Of a DNA stretch of 64,000 nucleotides, positions 20,549 through 31,500 are shown piece after piece; the first letter of the stretch is position 1, and the number at the start of each line of letters is the position of its first letter. This DNA comes from an uncultured Ignavibacterium sp. (GTDB lineage Bacteria > Bacteroidota > Ignavibacteria > Ignavibacteriales > Ignavibacteriaceae), in contig CALEBT010000013.1 of NCBI GenBank assembly GCA_937942875.1, forward strand, positions 1-64,000, given 5' to 3'. The notes under the pieces are model-generated. The model did not search any database and had not been told where the DNA came from. It worked only from the letters and a program-made list of their open reading frames with translations. A program made the translations under genes and the position numbers.

Positions 20549-20767
20549 TTATTTGCTGGCAAGAATAAAACAGATAACCAAAGAGAACAATGAAATTCCC
20601 TCAATAAGTGCAGCAGCAATAATCATTGAAGTTCTGATTGCTCCGGCAGCTTCTGGTTGACGGCCACTTGCTTCCATTGCTGAAGCGGCTAATTTACCAA
20701 TTCCAAAAGCACCACCGAGAATTGTTAAACCTGCTCCTAAACCTGCTGCTAAATATGCGTAATCCAT
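20549..20767 (-). CDS. atpE: F-type ATP synthase c subunit
   Basis: 72 aa; LGAGLTILGGAFGIGKLAASAMEASGRQPEAAGAIRTSMIIAAALIEGISLFSLVICF. Confidence 0.97.
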   Translation of the reverse strand: MDYAYLAAGLGAGLTILGGAFGIGKLAASAMEASGRQPEAAGAIRTSMIIAAALIEGISLFSLVICFILASK

Positions 20768-20797
20768 TAATTACCTCCTTAAATTATTTTTTTATTA

Positions 20798-21658
20798 TTA
20801 ATGATCTTGATGAACTGCCATTCCAATAAACAAGGAAGAAAGCATTGTGAAAATGTAAGCTTGTAATAAAGCTACCAATACTTCCAAACCATAGATGAAT
20901 AATGCCATTCCTACAGAGACCGGTGAAATCAAATAGCTTTTCATTACGAAAATCAAACTAATCAAAGCATAAATTACTATATGACCTGCGGTCATATTTG
21001 CAAAAAGACGAATTGCCAAAGCAAATGGCTTTGTAAACAAACCCAATAACTCAACTACAGCCATAATTGGCAATAGAAAAATTGGAACTCCGTGAGGAAC
21101 TAATCCCTTAAAGTAACCTAAAAAACCGTTATTTTTAATTCCGCCAATTTGAATAACTAGAAATGAAAGTGTTGCTAAAGTGGCTGTTACAGCTATATTA
21201 CTTGTAAAAGTTGCTGAAAAGGGGATTAAACCCAAAAAATTTCCAAAGAGAATAAAGAAAAACGCCGTTAACAAATACGGCAAGAATGTTTCATACCCCT
21301 TGCCAATTGTAGGCTTTGCTATTTCATCTCTGACAAAAAGAATAAATACTTCCCAGAAATTACTACTTCCCTTAGGTGCTAAAGATTTTTTATAGGATTT
21401 AGCAACAGAAGTAAATACCCAAAACATTAACAAAGCAGCCAACCACATAAAAATTACGTGTCTTGTAATAGAAATATCAATACCGAATAATTCAAATTGA
21501 GGCAGATAAACCTTTAAAAATGGACTAAAATCAAGATAATTACCATCCATAACGTGATGTAATATCCAACCACTGTCATTCTCTGAATGAGTTGAGTGCA
21601 GAGTATCAGCAACCACCTTATTAACTACTAAAGAATCCATTATTCCTTTAATTTTCAA
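20798..21658 (-). CDS. atpB: F-type ATP synthase a subunit
   Basis: PFALAIRLFANMTAGHIVIYALISLIF and LEVLVALLQAYIFTMLSSLFIGMAV. Confidence 0.97.
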   Translation of the reverse strand: MKIKGIMDSLVVNKVVADTLHSTHSENDSGWILHHVMDGNYLDFSPFLKVYLPQFELFGIDISITRHVIFMWLAALLMFWVFTSVAKSYKKSLAPKGSSNFWEVFILFVRDEIAKPTIGKGYETFLPYLLTAFFFILFGNFLGLIPFSATFTSNIAVTATLATLSFLVIQIGGIKNNGFLGYFKGLVPHGVPIFLLPIMAVVELLGLFTKPFALAIRLFANMTAGHIVIYALISLIFVMKSYLISPVSVGMALFIYGLEVLVALLQAYIFTMLSSLFIGMAVHQDH

Positions 21659-22034
21659 CTTTTTTAAGGTTTTTCAAGTATAAAATCTCTATTACAAGAT
21701 AGTAAAAATATAATATAAAGGTTGTAAAAATAAAATAATCAGCTCTAACATCCAAAAAGGATAATACTCCTATAATCACTAAAAATACTGTAAAAAATCT
21801 GAAAATTATCGCTCCAAAAACAATAATTAAGAATAATTTGTCATTTTTCATCATTCCATAATTGATTGAGAAAAAACCTATCAAAAAGTTTACGAAAGAT
21901 ATCAATAGAGCATAAGTAAAAGATGAGAAAAGAATTAAATTAATGGATCTATTGATGAAAAGTATTAACAATAATAAAAAGAGAAAAATGGTAAGATAAA
22001 AAGCAGAAAATCTTAAAAATTTTTTATAATTCAT
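21648..22034 (-). CDS. Small polytopic membrane protein in atp operon
   Basis: Hydrophobic ORF (track 21648-22061) between atpB and the AtpI/AtpZ-like gene; likely start MNYKKFLRFSAFYL. Confidence 0.65.
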   Translation of the reverse strand: MNYKKFLRFSAFYLTIFLFLLLLILFINRSINLILFSSFTYALLISFVNFLIGFFSINYGMMKNDKLFLIIVFGAIIFRFFTVFLVIIGVLSFLDVRADYFIFTTFILYFYYLVIEILYLKNLKKVEN

Positions 22035-22284
22035 TATCTTTACTTTTTTTTCTCTTTTCAAGATAATTTAATGTTCTCAAAAGATTATACATTCCGGAGG
22101 CTACACCCAGAATCGCAAAAACTATCGTAAATAAATAATCCTTTTCAAATTTTTGATCAAGCCACTGACCGATGATTACCATCAGAATTATGGTGGCTGC
22201 AAGTTGAACCCCAATTCCAAGATAAGGACCAACCTCTTTTAAGCTCTGATTTAAATCATTTAAAGGACTTTTACCATTTATCAT
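22024..22284 (-). CDS. AtpZ/AtpI-like two-TM protein
   Basis: YLGIGVQLAATIILMVIIGQWLDQKF...VFAILGVASGMYNLLR; first gene upstream of the atp genes. Confidence 0.8.
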   Translation of the reverse strand: MINGKSPLNDLNQSLKEVGPYLGIGVQLAATIILMVIIGQWLDQKFEKDYLFTIVFAILGVASGMYNLLRTLNYLEKRKKSKDNEL

Positions 22285-22658
22285 TTCGGAGAATCTTTAA
22301 ACAAATTTTCATTTCCATTTGTCATTGAACTTTTCCCGTCAAAAATTGCCCCCGACTCTACAACAAGTATTCTTGTAATTAAATCTCCCTTAAGAATTGA
22401 TTTTGCTTCGAGTGTAATTTTGTCTTTGGCTGTTGCAGTGCCATCAACTTTTCCACCGATATTAATATTCTGACCATTTATATTTCCCTGCACGTAACCA
22501 CTTTCACCAATGGTAATATTTCCTTGTGCAGTAACATCGCCTTTAATATTTCCATCTATTCTGATATTTCCTTTACTTGAAATTTTTCCTTCAATGGAAA
22601 CACCATTACTTATAATTGTTACATCTTCCATAATTATTCCATTAGTTTTTGTTTTCAA
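22281..22658 (-). CDS. Bactofilin (polymer-forming protein)
   Basis: VTIISNGVSIEGKISSKGNIRIDGNIKGDVTAQGNITIGESGYVQGNINGQNINIGGKVDG beta-helix repeats. Confidence 0.93.
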   Translation of the reverse strand: MKTKTNGIIMEDVTIISNGVSIEGKISSKGNIRIDGNIKGDVTAQGNITIGESGYVQGNINGQNINIGGKVDGTATAKDKITLEAKSILKGDLITRILVVESGAIFDGKSSMTNGNENLFKDSPK

Positions 22659-22668
22659 TTTTTCCCTC

Positions 22669-23502
22669 CTAAAAATTTAATAAATAATTTTCAGGGTTAA
22701 CTGGTTTACCATTTTTCCAAATTTCAAAATGCAGATGACTGCCGTGCGATTTCATTCCTGTATTTCCAACAAGCGCGATTAATTCCCCTTGTTGTACTCT
22801 ATCGCCCGCTTTTTTAATTAGTATTGAACAATGCTTGTACTTTGTAATAAAATCAGATTGGTGAACGATAATAATTTCATTTCCATATTCCGGAGTGAAT
22901 CCGGCAAAACTTATATAACCATTTGCAGATGCAAAAATAGGAGTATTTTCCTTAGCACTGAAATCAACTCCGAAATGTCCTTTTGAGGGATCAAACTTGT
23001 TGGATAAAATACCTTCTACAGGTTTCAGAAAAATTATTTCATTTTGAATTTTATAGAAAAACTTATTTAAAAAATCACGAATAATAAAGAAAATATCCCC
23101 TTTTATCTTTTTCTTAAGCGAATCCTTTTCATTTGATCTTTGGTTTATACTATCCTGTTTATTAAAAATATTTCTCAGTTTATTATTATTAATCTGAAGT
23201 TTTTCAACTTCATTTGCCAGAAAGATTATTTTTTCATTTAATTTTTTAATTTCTTCACTGCGTTCAGATTCATAATAAGATTCCGGAAGAAAGATTGAAC
23301 TTAACCTAAGAAAAGTAATTGTATAAAAACCGGAAATGAACATAACAAGAGAGTAAATTATTACAAGAACTAAAATCCTTATAGATGAAATCTTATAACT
23401 TTTTGTTGAGATATAAGGATCTGTCGGAATGAGAACCAAATTAAAATGTCTTATTTTTCTAAATAAGTTTTTGAATAAAGAATTACTCATCACCATTTTC
23501 AA
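22669..23502 (-). CDS. M23 family metallopeptidase with N-terminal TM and coiled coil
   Basis: GHFGVDFSAKENTPIFASANGYISFAGFTPEYGNEIIIVHQ...GSHLHFEIWKNGKPVNPENYL. Confidence 0.93.
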   Translation of the reverse strand: MKMVMSNSLFKNLFRKIRHFNLVLIPTDPYISTKSYKISSIRILVLVIIYSLVMFISGFYTITFLRLSSIFLPESYYESERSEEIKKLNEKIIFLANEVEKLQINNNKLRNIFNKQDSINQRSNEKDSLKKKIKGDIFFIIRDFLNKFFYKIQNEIIFLKPVEGILSNKFDPSKGHFGVDFSAKENTPIFASANGYISFAGFTPEYGNEIIIVHQSDFITKYKHCSILIKKAGDRVQQGELIALVGNTGMKSHGSHLHFEIWKNGKPVNPENYLLNF

Positions 23503-24124
23503 AATGCTTTAATATTTCTTTAAACTTTATTTTCCCCTCTCTGATTAACACGGGTTTTTCAGAACTTAAATCAATAATAGTAGATGAAACAAAAAAAGAT
23601 TTCTTCTCTGAATAAAACACCGCATCAACATCTTTACCGAATTCCTGTAAAATCACATCTGGACTATTAAGAGGTTCCTGACCCGAATGATTTACACTGG
23701 TAGATATCAAAGGCATTTTAATATTTTCAAGAAGTTTTAGACAAAACTTATTATTGGGTATTCTAAAAGACATTGTATCTGATTTATAAATCTTCTTTGT
23801 CTGAGCATTAACCTTTAATATTACTGAGACAGGATTTGGCCATATTTTAAGAAGAAAATCGTAGTGGTGTTCATACTTTATATCTACATATTTTAGTAGG
23901 ATTTCAATATTACCTACCAAGTGAATATATCTTTTCCACTCATCTCTTTTTTTTATTTCCGATATCCTTCTAAGCGCACTTTCATTAAATGGATTCCCAC
24001 CAAAGCCATAAATTGTATCGGTAGGATAAATAAAGACTCCACCATTAAAAAAAAGTTTGGCTGCCTGATCTACAGCCCGGTTAAGGTTCTCGTCAATATT
24101 ATGTTTTTGAATAACTTCTTTCAC
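23483..24124 (-). CDS. Sua5/YciO/YrdC/TsaC threonylcarbamoyl-AMP synthase-like protein
   Basis: GGVFIYPTDTIYGFGGNPFNESALRRISEIKKR...SFRIPNNKF...STSVNHSGQEPL. Confidence 0.9.
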   Translation of the reverse strand: MKEVIQKHNIDENLNRAVDQAAKLFFNGGVFIYPTDTIYGFGGNPFNESALRRISEIKKRDEWKRYIHLVGNIEILLKYVDIKYEHHYDFLLKIWPNPVSVILKVNAQTKKIYKSDTMSFRIPNNKFCLKLLENIKMPLISTSVNHSGQEPLNSPDVILQEFGKDVDAVFYSEKKSFFVSSTIIDLSSEKPVLIREGKIKFKEILKHFENGDE

Positions 24125-25154
24125 TATTGTTTATCATTTCCATTATTTTAGCAAAGATTAATTCTTCACTCAAATCATTACCACATTTGAAATGACCAAG
24201 TGGACATTCTTTATGTCCGTGAATACCGCAAGGTTTACAATCCAAATCATTCAGACTTATATAATCACTCAAATTATTATATGGATAAAATCCAAATTCA
24301 GGTACGGTTGAGCAATAAATTGTCAAAACAGGAATATCTGCACACATCCCCATATGAGTTGGAGCGCTATCATTTGAAATTAATAACTCACATTTTTTTA
24401 ATAACTCCACAGTTTCAATAAATGAAAATTCGCCTGCAAAATTTACAACATTGTTTTGATTATTTCTTATTGTCTGGCAAAGATCTTTATCAGATTTTGA
24501 ACCTATTAAAAATATTTGGTAATCTTTTTTTACCAATTTTTCGAGAATTCTAATATACTTTTCTGCCGGATATTTTTTTGTAAACCAAATACTTCCGGGA
24601 GCAATAGCAATTTTTTTCTTATCTCTAAATTCAATTAAAATCTCTGTAATTCTTGTTTTTGCATTTTGGTCAAGAAGTACTTTTGGCAATATTCTCCATT
24701 CTTCAACTCTAAAAGGATAGGAAACAAGGTCAAGATTTCTCTGAACCTCGTGATGCTCTCTATTGTATTTTACGAGTGTTTTATAAACAAAACTGAAAGA
24801 AGAATTCGAAAAACCATATGTTTCTCTAACCTCACTTAAAAGAACTAAAAGAGAAGTGCGAAATGATCTGTGAGCTGAATAAATCTTTTCAAAATTTTTA
24901 TTCTTTGTTTCTTTAGCAAACTTTATTAATGCAAATAGAGATTTATGCTTTTTTCTTTTATCAAAGACAATCGTTTCGTCAACAAAAGGACTGTTTGCAA
25001 ATACTTCTTCAGTTTCGGGAATGCACAAAACAGATAAAGATGAGAGAGGAAATATTTTTTTTAATCGTTCGAGAGCCGGCAAAGATAAAATTGCATCTCC
25101 TAAAAATGCAGTTTGAATGAATAAAATTCTTTCTTGATTTTCTAATGTTTCCAT
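24099..25154 (-). CDS. Glycosyltransferase family 9 (ADP-heptose:LPS heptosyltransferase-like)
   Basis: RILFIQTAFLGDAILSLPALERLKKIFP; IAPGSIWFTKKYPAEKY; CELLISNDSAPTHMGMCADIPVLTIYCST. Confidence 0.92.
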   Translation of the reverse strand: METLENQERILFIQTAFLGDAILSLPALERLKKIFPLSSLSVLCIPETEEVFANSPFVDETIVFDKRKKHKSLFALIKFAKETKNKNFEKIYSAHRSFRTSLLVLLSEVRETYGFSNSSFSFVYKTLVKYNREHHEVQRNLDLVSYPFRVEEWRILPKVLLDQNAKTRITEILIEFRDKKKIAIAPGSIWFTKKYPAEKYIRILEKLVKKDYQIFLIGSKSDKDLCQTIRNNQNNVVNFAGEFSFIETVELLKKCELLISNDSAPTHMGMCADIPVLTIYCSTVPEFGFYPYNNLSDYISLNDLDCKPCGIHGHKECPLGHFKCGNDLSEELIFAKIMEMINNSERSYSKT

Positions 25155-26011
25155 CTTTTATGCATCCACAACCATTGCTCAGGATATTTTACTATTATTT
25201 CTTCAAGGTGTTTTAACATTCTTTCACAAAGAACTTTTACCTGATTATCAAAATCATCAGGTAAATTACATCTATCTATCTCACAAATTTCGGCAAAATA
25301 GGAATAGTCTGGTCTTCTGATTGGAATACCAAACAGTAAAGGTGCTCCTGTTTTAAGCGACAATACTGCAGGTCCGGTAAAAACAGAGGTTTTTTTTCCA
25401 AAAAACTCTATTTTCAATCCATCTTCTGGACCTCGTTGATCTGCAACAATAGCCAGAATCTCACCATTCTTTAATACAGAGAAAGTTGTTCTTATTGAAA
25501 CACCCAAAGGGATTACTTTGTTTATCCATCTTGTTCTTGCTCGATTCATCCAATCATTTACATATTTATTTCGTTGATTTTTTACAACAATATTAAACGG
25601 AATATTAACCTGCAGAGACCCTGAAGCAGCAATAAATTCCCAATTGCCAAAATGAGCCGAAAGAACAATTACTCCATTACCTTCATCATATTTTTTCTTT
25701 ACTAAATCCAAATTTTTTATCTCTACTAAAGTTTGGACTTTCTCCTTGCTTAAGTATGGAAGTATTAAAATTTCCACCATAGAAATACAAAAACTCAGAT
25801 ATGATTTAAAGGCAATTTTCGATTTTTCTTCGAAAGATTTATCGGGAAAAGCAATGTCAAGGTTTTCGAAAACAGTTTTTTTACGAATAGGGATTAGGTT
25901 ATAAAATAATAAAGCTAAGAGATAAGCAAATTTTCTGGAAAGATTAAGTCCCATCAATCTGAGTAAAAAACTCAGACCAGTAAATAAAATATATTCGATT
26001 CTATCTTTCAA
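25142..26011 (-). CDS. Lipid A biosynthesis lauroyl acyltransferase-like (LpxL/HtrB family)
   Basis: GVIVLSAHFGNWEFIAA (HX4D/E-like), ADQRGPEDGLKIEFFGKKTSVFTGPAVLSLKTGAPLLFG, PEQWLWMHKRWKH. Confidence 0.9.
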   Translation of the reverse strand: MKDRIEYILFTGLSFLLRLMGLNLSRKFAYLLALLFYNLIPIRKKTVFENLDIAFPDKSFEEKSKIAFKSYLSFCISMVEILILPYLSKEKVQTLVEIKNLDLVKKKYDEGNGVIVLSAHFGNWEFIAASGSLQVNIPFNIVVKNQRNKYVNDWMNRARTRWINKVIPLGVSIRTTFSVLKNGEILAIVADQRGPEDGLKIEFFGKKTSVFTGPAVLSLKTGAPLLFGIPIRRPDYSYFAEICEIDRCNLPDDFDNQVKVLCERMLKHLEEIIVKYPEQWLWMHKRWKH

Positions 26012-26054
26012 TATTGTATGGAATTATTTAAAATAGTTTTAGACGACAAAATTA

Positions 26055-27425
26055 TTACTTAGCTATGATAATTCTCCTTCCCCAATTATCATCTCTGAGT
26101 TCCCCACGTTTTGTCGAATGTACTAAAGTATATTCTGAAAATCCTGTTAAATCTGCAAATATGAAATATATTCCTCCTTCAATTTCGTTGTAGTACCATA
26201 TTTCATAGGGCCTGCTTTCAATCTGATTAGGATATCTTTCAATTTCAGAAGGTTCGCCATAAATGATAAACACTCTTCCGCGGTCAGTTTTCCAACCTTG
26301 CTTCTGCATTGAATTGTATCTCTGATTAGATAAATCTATTCTTTTCAGATAGTCATAGAAATATTCGTTTTCAGTTGTTGATGGATTATTATCACGAGCT
26401 TTCCAAAAATCGAATAAAAATTCACGCTTACTTTCTTCACCTTTTAGTTTATTGAATTTATCGATTTCAGCGGATGAAGCGATATATTTGGATTTTGCAA
26501 AAATATCATCAAGCTCTTCTTCACTCATTGCTCCAAATGTGGAACTTAAAACCGGTTTAAGAATCCCAAATGAAGTGTCAGAATCTACGATGTTAGGATT
26601 ATATACAAAAAATCTTTTTGAAGAATTTACGCCGACATTATTTACTGTATCTATTATCGAAACAATCAGTGTATAAGTATCCGTTGGTAACTTAGCCACA
26701 ACAAAAGAACCTGCTTCCACGCGCGTATCTGTGCTCCTTGAAAGGACTTTATCTTTTCTTAAAACAATTTTTCCACGGCTATTTATAATGATTTCATTTA
26801 GTCTGAAATTTTCGTTCGAATAGGAGTTATCTTTAAGATTATATATTTCGGTATAAAAAAATAAGACCGGTTGATTTTCACCAAAAACCAAATTAGGAAT
26901 AGGAATAATCTCGAAACTATTCTTATAGAAAATTGAATTTGTATTATCACTTCCCTGAATCATTTTTGAAGCTATTTGAATATCGCTGATTGATAGCACT
27001 TCTTTTCTGATAGGATTAACTCGAAGAAATTCATCTATAACCTTACTATTTGACGGGAAATTGATATCTCCCCCCTCAAGGGAACATTTATAGACGCCCT
27101 TGGGAATAATAAAACTAATTACACCTACAAGACTTTGGGAATTAATTGATTGGGAAGTAAGTTCGTGTTGGACACCCCAACGATTGTTAATTATTGTATC
27201 ATTACTTGCGGAGTCAATAACAATAACTTTCAAAAAAGCTTCAACAAATGATTTATTGTCTTTATTTATCGGTAATAATTTTGATTGCTCGAATACATAA
27301 TAAAACTCAACAAAGTTAGAAGCAGAATCATAGCCAAACTGAGCATAATCAAAATCAAATCCGATGTCTTGTGAATAAGAGAACTGAGAAACGAAAAGAA
27401 ATAAAAAAACAAAAATATTTTTCAT
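26055..27425 (-). CDS. GWxTD-domain secreted protein
   Basis: Signal peptide; KQGWKTDRGRVFIIYGEPSEIERYP...PYEIWYYNEIEGGIYFIFAD. Confidence 0.85.
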   Translation of the reverse strand: MKNIFVFLFLFVSQFSYSQDIGFDFDYAQFGYDSASNFVEFYYVFEQSKLLPINKDNKSFVEAFLKVIVIDSASNDTIINNRWGVQHELTSQSINSQSLVGVISFIIPKGVYKCSLEGGDINFPSNSKVIDEFLRVNPIRKEVLSISDIQIASKMIQGSDNTNSIFYKNSFEIIPIPNLVFGENQPVLFFYTEIYNLKDNSYSNENFRLNEIIINSRGKIVLRKDKVLSRSTDTRVEAGSFVVAKLPTDTYTLIVSIIDTVNNVGVNSSKRFFVYNPNIVDSDTSFGILKPVLSSTFGAMSEEELDDIFAKSKYIASSAEIDKFNKLKGEESKREFLFDFWKARDNNPSTTENEYFYDYLKRIDLSNQRYNSMQKQGWKTDRGRVFIIYGEPSEIERYPNQIESRPYEIWYYNEIEGGIYFIFADLTGFSEYTLVHSTKRGELRDDNWGRRIIIAK

Positions 27426-27450
27426 AAAAAAACACCTCTCAATAAAAAAA

Positions 27451-27484
27451 TAAGGCGTTCAGCTTTTTTAAGTTGAACGCCTTA
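27451..27484 (-). terminator. Intrinsic terminator after the PorV-like gene
   Basis: 11-bp stem TAAGGCGTTCA/TGAACGCCTTA followed on the minus strand by TTTTTTTATTG. Confidence 0.8.
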
Positions 27485-27503
27485 AAATACGATTTATCAG
27501 AAA

Positions 27504-28523
27504 TTATTCAATGCCAAGTTTCAGTGTAATTATATGATTTGCAGTCGGAAATTCCTTTACTTCTCTGAATGCATAATCAAGAGTAAGATTGATTCCATCA
27601 GCCATCTGATAGCTAACACCTGCACCGGCAGTTAATCCGAAAGTATTCTGACTGGTATTTTCGAGCAACAAATCATATCCGCCTCTCAGGAAGAACATAT
27701 TATTAAAACCGTATTCAAGACCAAGCTTTAACTGATCTTCCAGAGCATTATTACTTCTGAAAGTTGAAGCAACCTGAAGCATATTTTGTTCATTCATATC
27801 AAATTTATATCCGAGCGCTAACTCAAAATAACTTGGTAACTGGAAAGCTTCGGTTACTACTTCATACATACCAGTTCTTGAACCTGGTAAAGTATTTGGA
27901 ATAGGAGCTCTTTGCTGCAAAGCTGATCCACCATATTGCATATTAGTTCCAACATTTTTCACAGCAGCACCTAAACTAAAATTACCTGAGAATTTATATT
28001 GAACACCAAAATCTATAGCGAAACCCACAGCACTTACATCCAAAATTGATTCGCTAATAACTTTAGCATTAACACCAATACTTACTCTGTCGGTAATAAC
28101 TTTTGAATAAGTTAAACCAGCAGTTAAGAAACTGGGCGAATAAAGATCGCCATTTCCATCAGGTGCTTCAAAAGTTGTTACGGGAATATCCCCGAAATCA
28201 AAAGTTTTAACACTGAAGGCAAATGAACCTAAATCACCGAGATTAGTTCCAACAGCGAAATAAGAAACATTAATATCGGCAAAATAACTCATATAACTAA
28301 ACATTGCTTCGCTGCCTTGCTGATGGGCAAAGCCGGCAGGGTTATAGTAAATAGCTTCCAACCCTGTTACATTTGATAAGAATGCTTCTCCCATTGCTAT
28401 TCCTCGAGCGCCAACTGGAATCAGCAATTGATCTGCACCAGTAGTACCCTTTCTTGATTTATCTCCCGCAAAGTTTACGGCTATGCAAGCAGATAATACT
28501 AATAAAACTAACAATTTTTTCAT
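27504..28523 (-). CDS. PorV/PorQ-like outer-membrane protein
   Basis: TTGADQLLIPVGARGIAMGEAFLSNVTGLEAIYYNPAG signature; C-terminal GINLTLDYAFREV.... Confidence 0.88.
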   Translation of the reverse strand: MKKLLVLLVLSACIAVNFAGDKSRKGTTGADQLLIPVGARGIAMGEAFLSNVTGLEAIYYNPAGFAHQQGSEAMFSYMSYFADINVSYFAVGTNLGDLGSFAFSVKTFDFGDIPVTTFEAPDGNGDLYSPSFLTAGLTYSKVITDRVSIGVNAKVISESILDVSAVGFAIDFGVQYKFSGNFSLGAAVKNVGTNMQYGGSALQQRAPIPNTLPGSRTGMYEVVTEAFQLPSYFELALGYKFDMNEQNMLQVASTFRSNNALEDQLKLGLEYGFNNMFFLRGGYDLLLENTSQNTFGLTAGAGVSYQMADGINLTLDYAFREVKEFPTANHIITLKLGIE

Positions 28524-28560
28524 TTTCTATTTTCTCCTCAAGTATTTTCAAAATTTTAAG

Positions 28561-28585
28561 GCAGCGGTCTAAAAATGACCGCTGC
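28561..28585 (-). terminator. Hairpin terminator after the 1177-aa secreted protein gene
   Basis: 9-bp perfect stem GCAGCGGTC/GACCGCTGC, AT-rich tract downstream on the minus strand. Confidence 0.6.
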
Positions 28586-28596
28586 AAGTTTTCAAC

Positions 28597-31500
28597 TTAG
28601 TATCTTTCTATTTGTTTTTGAGGCATAATTATCGAGAATTTCAGAATCTTTTCACCATATTTGGGCGATTCTACAACAGCTATATATAAACCGGAAGCTA
28701 CTCTTAAACCATCTTCATTCTTCAAATTCCATCTCAAGAATGTTGAGTTTGGTGAAGATTTATCTGCACTTGTTAATGTTCTTACTCTTGTACCAGCCAA
28801 AGAGAATATTTTAATAGTAACTTCTTCTGGTAAATTAGAGAAAGTAACAAATGGTTCATCAGGTGGAGTATTTGCATAACTTGTAGCAGGATTAAATCCA
28901 AACAAAGGATTTGGAAATACATTTACTTTGTTAAACAATGCTCTTTGATCATCTTCACTTAACAAACCCTTTGCAGTAGTTTTGAATGTGAATTTATCTG
29001 CCGAAGTGTAAGGATAAGTAACTACAGGAATTCTAAGAATGTCACCATTAGTGAAAGTACTGGTTTCACTTCGTTTCTTCAAACTGACTGCATACAAAGT
29101 ATTAAATAATCTTGAAGATGCAATAGCTTTTTGATCTGCATTTGCAGCCGGATCATTTAATGTATATGACCTTACAATATCTGGCCAGTTTGTTCCGGAA
29201 TATGAGCCATTTCCACCAGTGTAAACAATATTAGCACCATTTGGATCGTAGGGTGCATCCAAAATAAGAATTATTTCATTTCCTAATGGTGTTGTAACAG
29301 TACCAGGATCCCAAACTCCATCAGGATTACCTCCCATAGCGGCAGAAATCTCTACAAATGCAACTGCGAGTTGTCTTTCTTCTTTAAATTTGTCATCTTT
29401 TACCCAGGCTGTAAACGGAACATCAACAAATCCTTCACCGAATTTCTTAATACCAGTATTAGTGGTTTCGGCAGCAGTAACGAAAGGAGCATAAATAAAT
29501 GAAGTACCTCTGGTTACTGCAGGCGGATTACCAACAGGTTTAAATCCGTTTAAATACCTGTAAGCTTTTCCATTAGTACCAAATCTTAATTCTACTGTTC
29601 TTAAGCTGCTGGCTCGTGAATAATTAGATGAAATATTCGCAGTCTGTCTTATTGTTATTGCAGTACTTTGTGAAATATCTCTTCCAACATAGAATACTCC
29701 CGTACCTGAATCAGAACGAAATGTTGTAAACCATCTGTTTGTTGAAGGAGTATATGTAATCTGATTGCCAGAGCCAATCAATGGTTCAACTGGTTGAACT
29801 TTTACTATAATTCCTTCTTTAACTTCACCGGCATATTTGGTAGTATCCCAATCATATACTTTTGAAGAATCAATCAGAACTGCATTAGTTCTATTATTTT
29901 TTAATCTCCAGAAAGGAGCATAAGGCGTTCCGGGAGCTTGACCTTTATCTTCGAAAAATTCAACTGTATATTGATCACCAGTTAATGCATCGTTATTAAC
30001 TATCAATGCCTTTACTGCTCCATTTGCCGGACCTGTTTTTTCAGGTTGAATTCCATAATAAGCCGGAGCATATTGATCTTCACCAAATACTACGTCAATT
30101 CGCTGAGTTTCAAATTCTTCAATTGCCCCACCACCCGGATCATAATAATCGCCGGGAGTACCAAATGGAAATCCATTATTATGAATTATTGCTCTATGGT
30201 TCAAATAATAATGAGTAATTGTAAAGTAATATTCATGACCTTTAATAAGTGGACCACCATCAAATGGGTCTTTATTAATTCGTACACGCATTCTACCTGT
30301 ATTAGGATTTCCATAAATCGAAGGGCTTAACTTATTGGTTGCATCTACTTCTTTAATTGCAAGGTTTTTTCCACCATTACCAGCAACCTGATAAACATTC
30401 TTTATGAAATTATCTACCTGGAATTCTGCTATTACAGTGCTGTTTGGAATTCCTTGAATACTTGGTTCTTTTGAGCGGGTTCTGAAAGCTGTTACATAAT
30501 ATCCTTGTAATCTTCTTTCAATATCTAATACTGAATCTCGTGCAACATAATTTACCTGTTCATCAGTTTTAAAGTTAATATCAATAAAGTCACTTCCATT
30601 TTTTACATCATATTTAACCTGTGGAGGTGCTGGTGGCGAAGGGAAATTACTATCGAACACTAACTGTGCTAATAAATCATATTGTTTTGCAACTGTTATA
30701 CTATTTAATGCATCAGTTCCTCTACCAACAACATAGGCAACAACTATATCAACCGGCACATTTTTAATCATCTTAAAAGGACCAGTATTTGACATTAATC
30801 TTTGGTCTGTTGGGAAGATGTTGATCCAACCTGTATTAGTAACAGGGTCACCACTGTAAGAGAATAAAGGATTAACTTGTGCACAATTTACTCCACCTCT
30901 TACCTGCCCAAATCCCCAGGTACAAGGATCAAGAATCTGTCCAACTCTATTTAGTCCTAACATATAATTTCTTGCTTCAAATTGAGTATTAGGATCTCCG
31001 TGAGTGGGGTGACTTTGCATATAATGAACGAAAGAAGAAAGTCCTTCATTCATAGCACCAGGGAATTTTGCAATTCCTCTGACCTGACCTTGAACATTAA
31101 TAGCGGTGTCAAGTGGAGTATCACCAGCATCATAAATTCCATTTCCATTGTTATCTACGAAGGTCTTACCAGGAACGTATGCAATTGGTCCCTGGAAAAA
31201 GTCCATCAAGAAGCAAGGTGGAGTCTGGCCCCATTCATTATCATCACCATCATTATAAACATATCCTGCATTCAGTGTTGTATCACAACCAACTAAATCA
31301 TCAAGATATGCATCATTAACATTACCTAAATCAGGATCTGCCCAAACACCGAAGTAAACATCATCTAAAGTATCAGCTACGGATCCTGTATTTAATAGGC
31401 TGTATCTGATAAATATCATATTTCCGACAATACCTTTAGAAGCAAACGCAAATACGGTTTGACGTACTTCAATACCTTGAGGATCAACATCGTTGAATCT

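Noticed and set aside
30006-30330. Plus-strand ORFs opposite the 1177-aa secreted protein (30006-30218, 30046-30330, 30982-31319)
   Set aside because: His/Ile-rich antisense translations of a supported T9SS protein gene; no SD or family signal.
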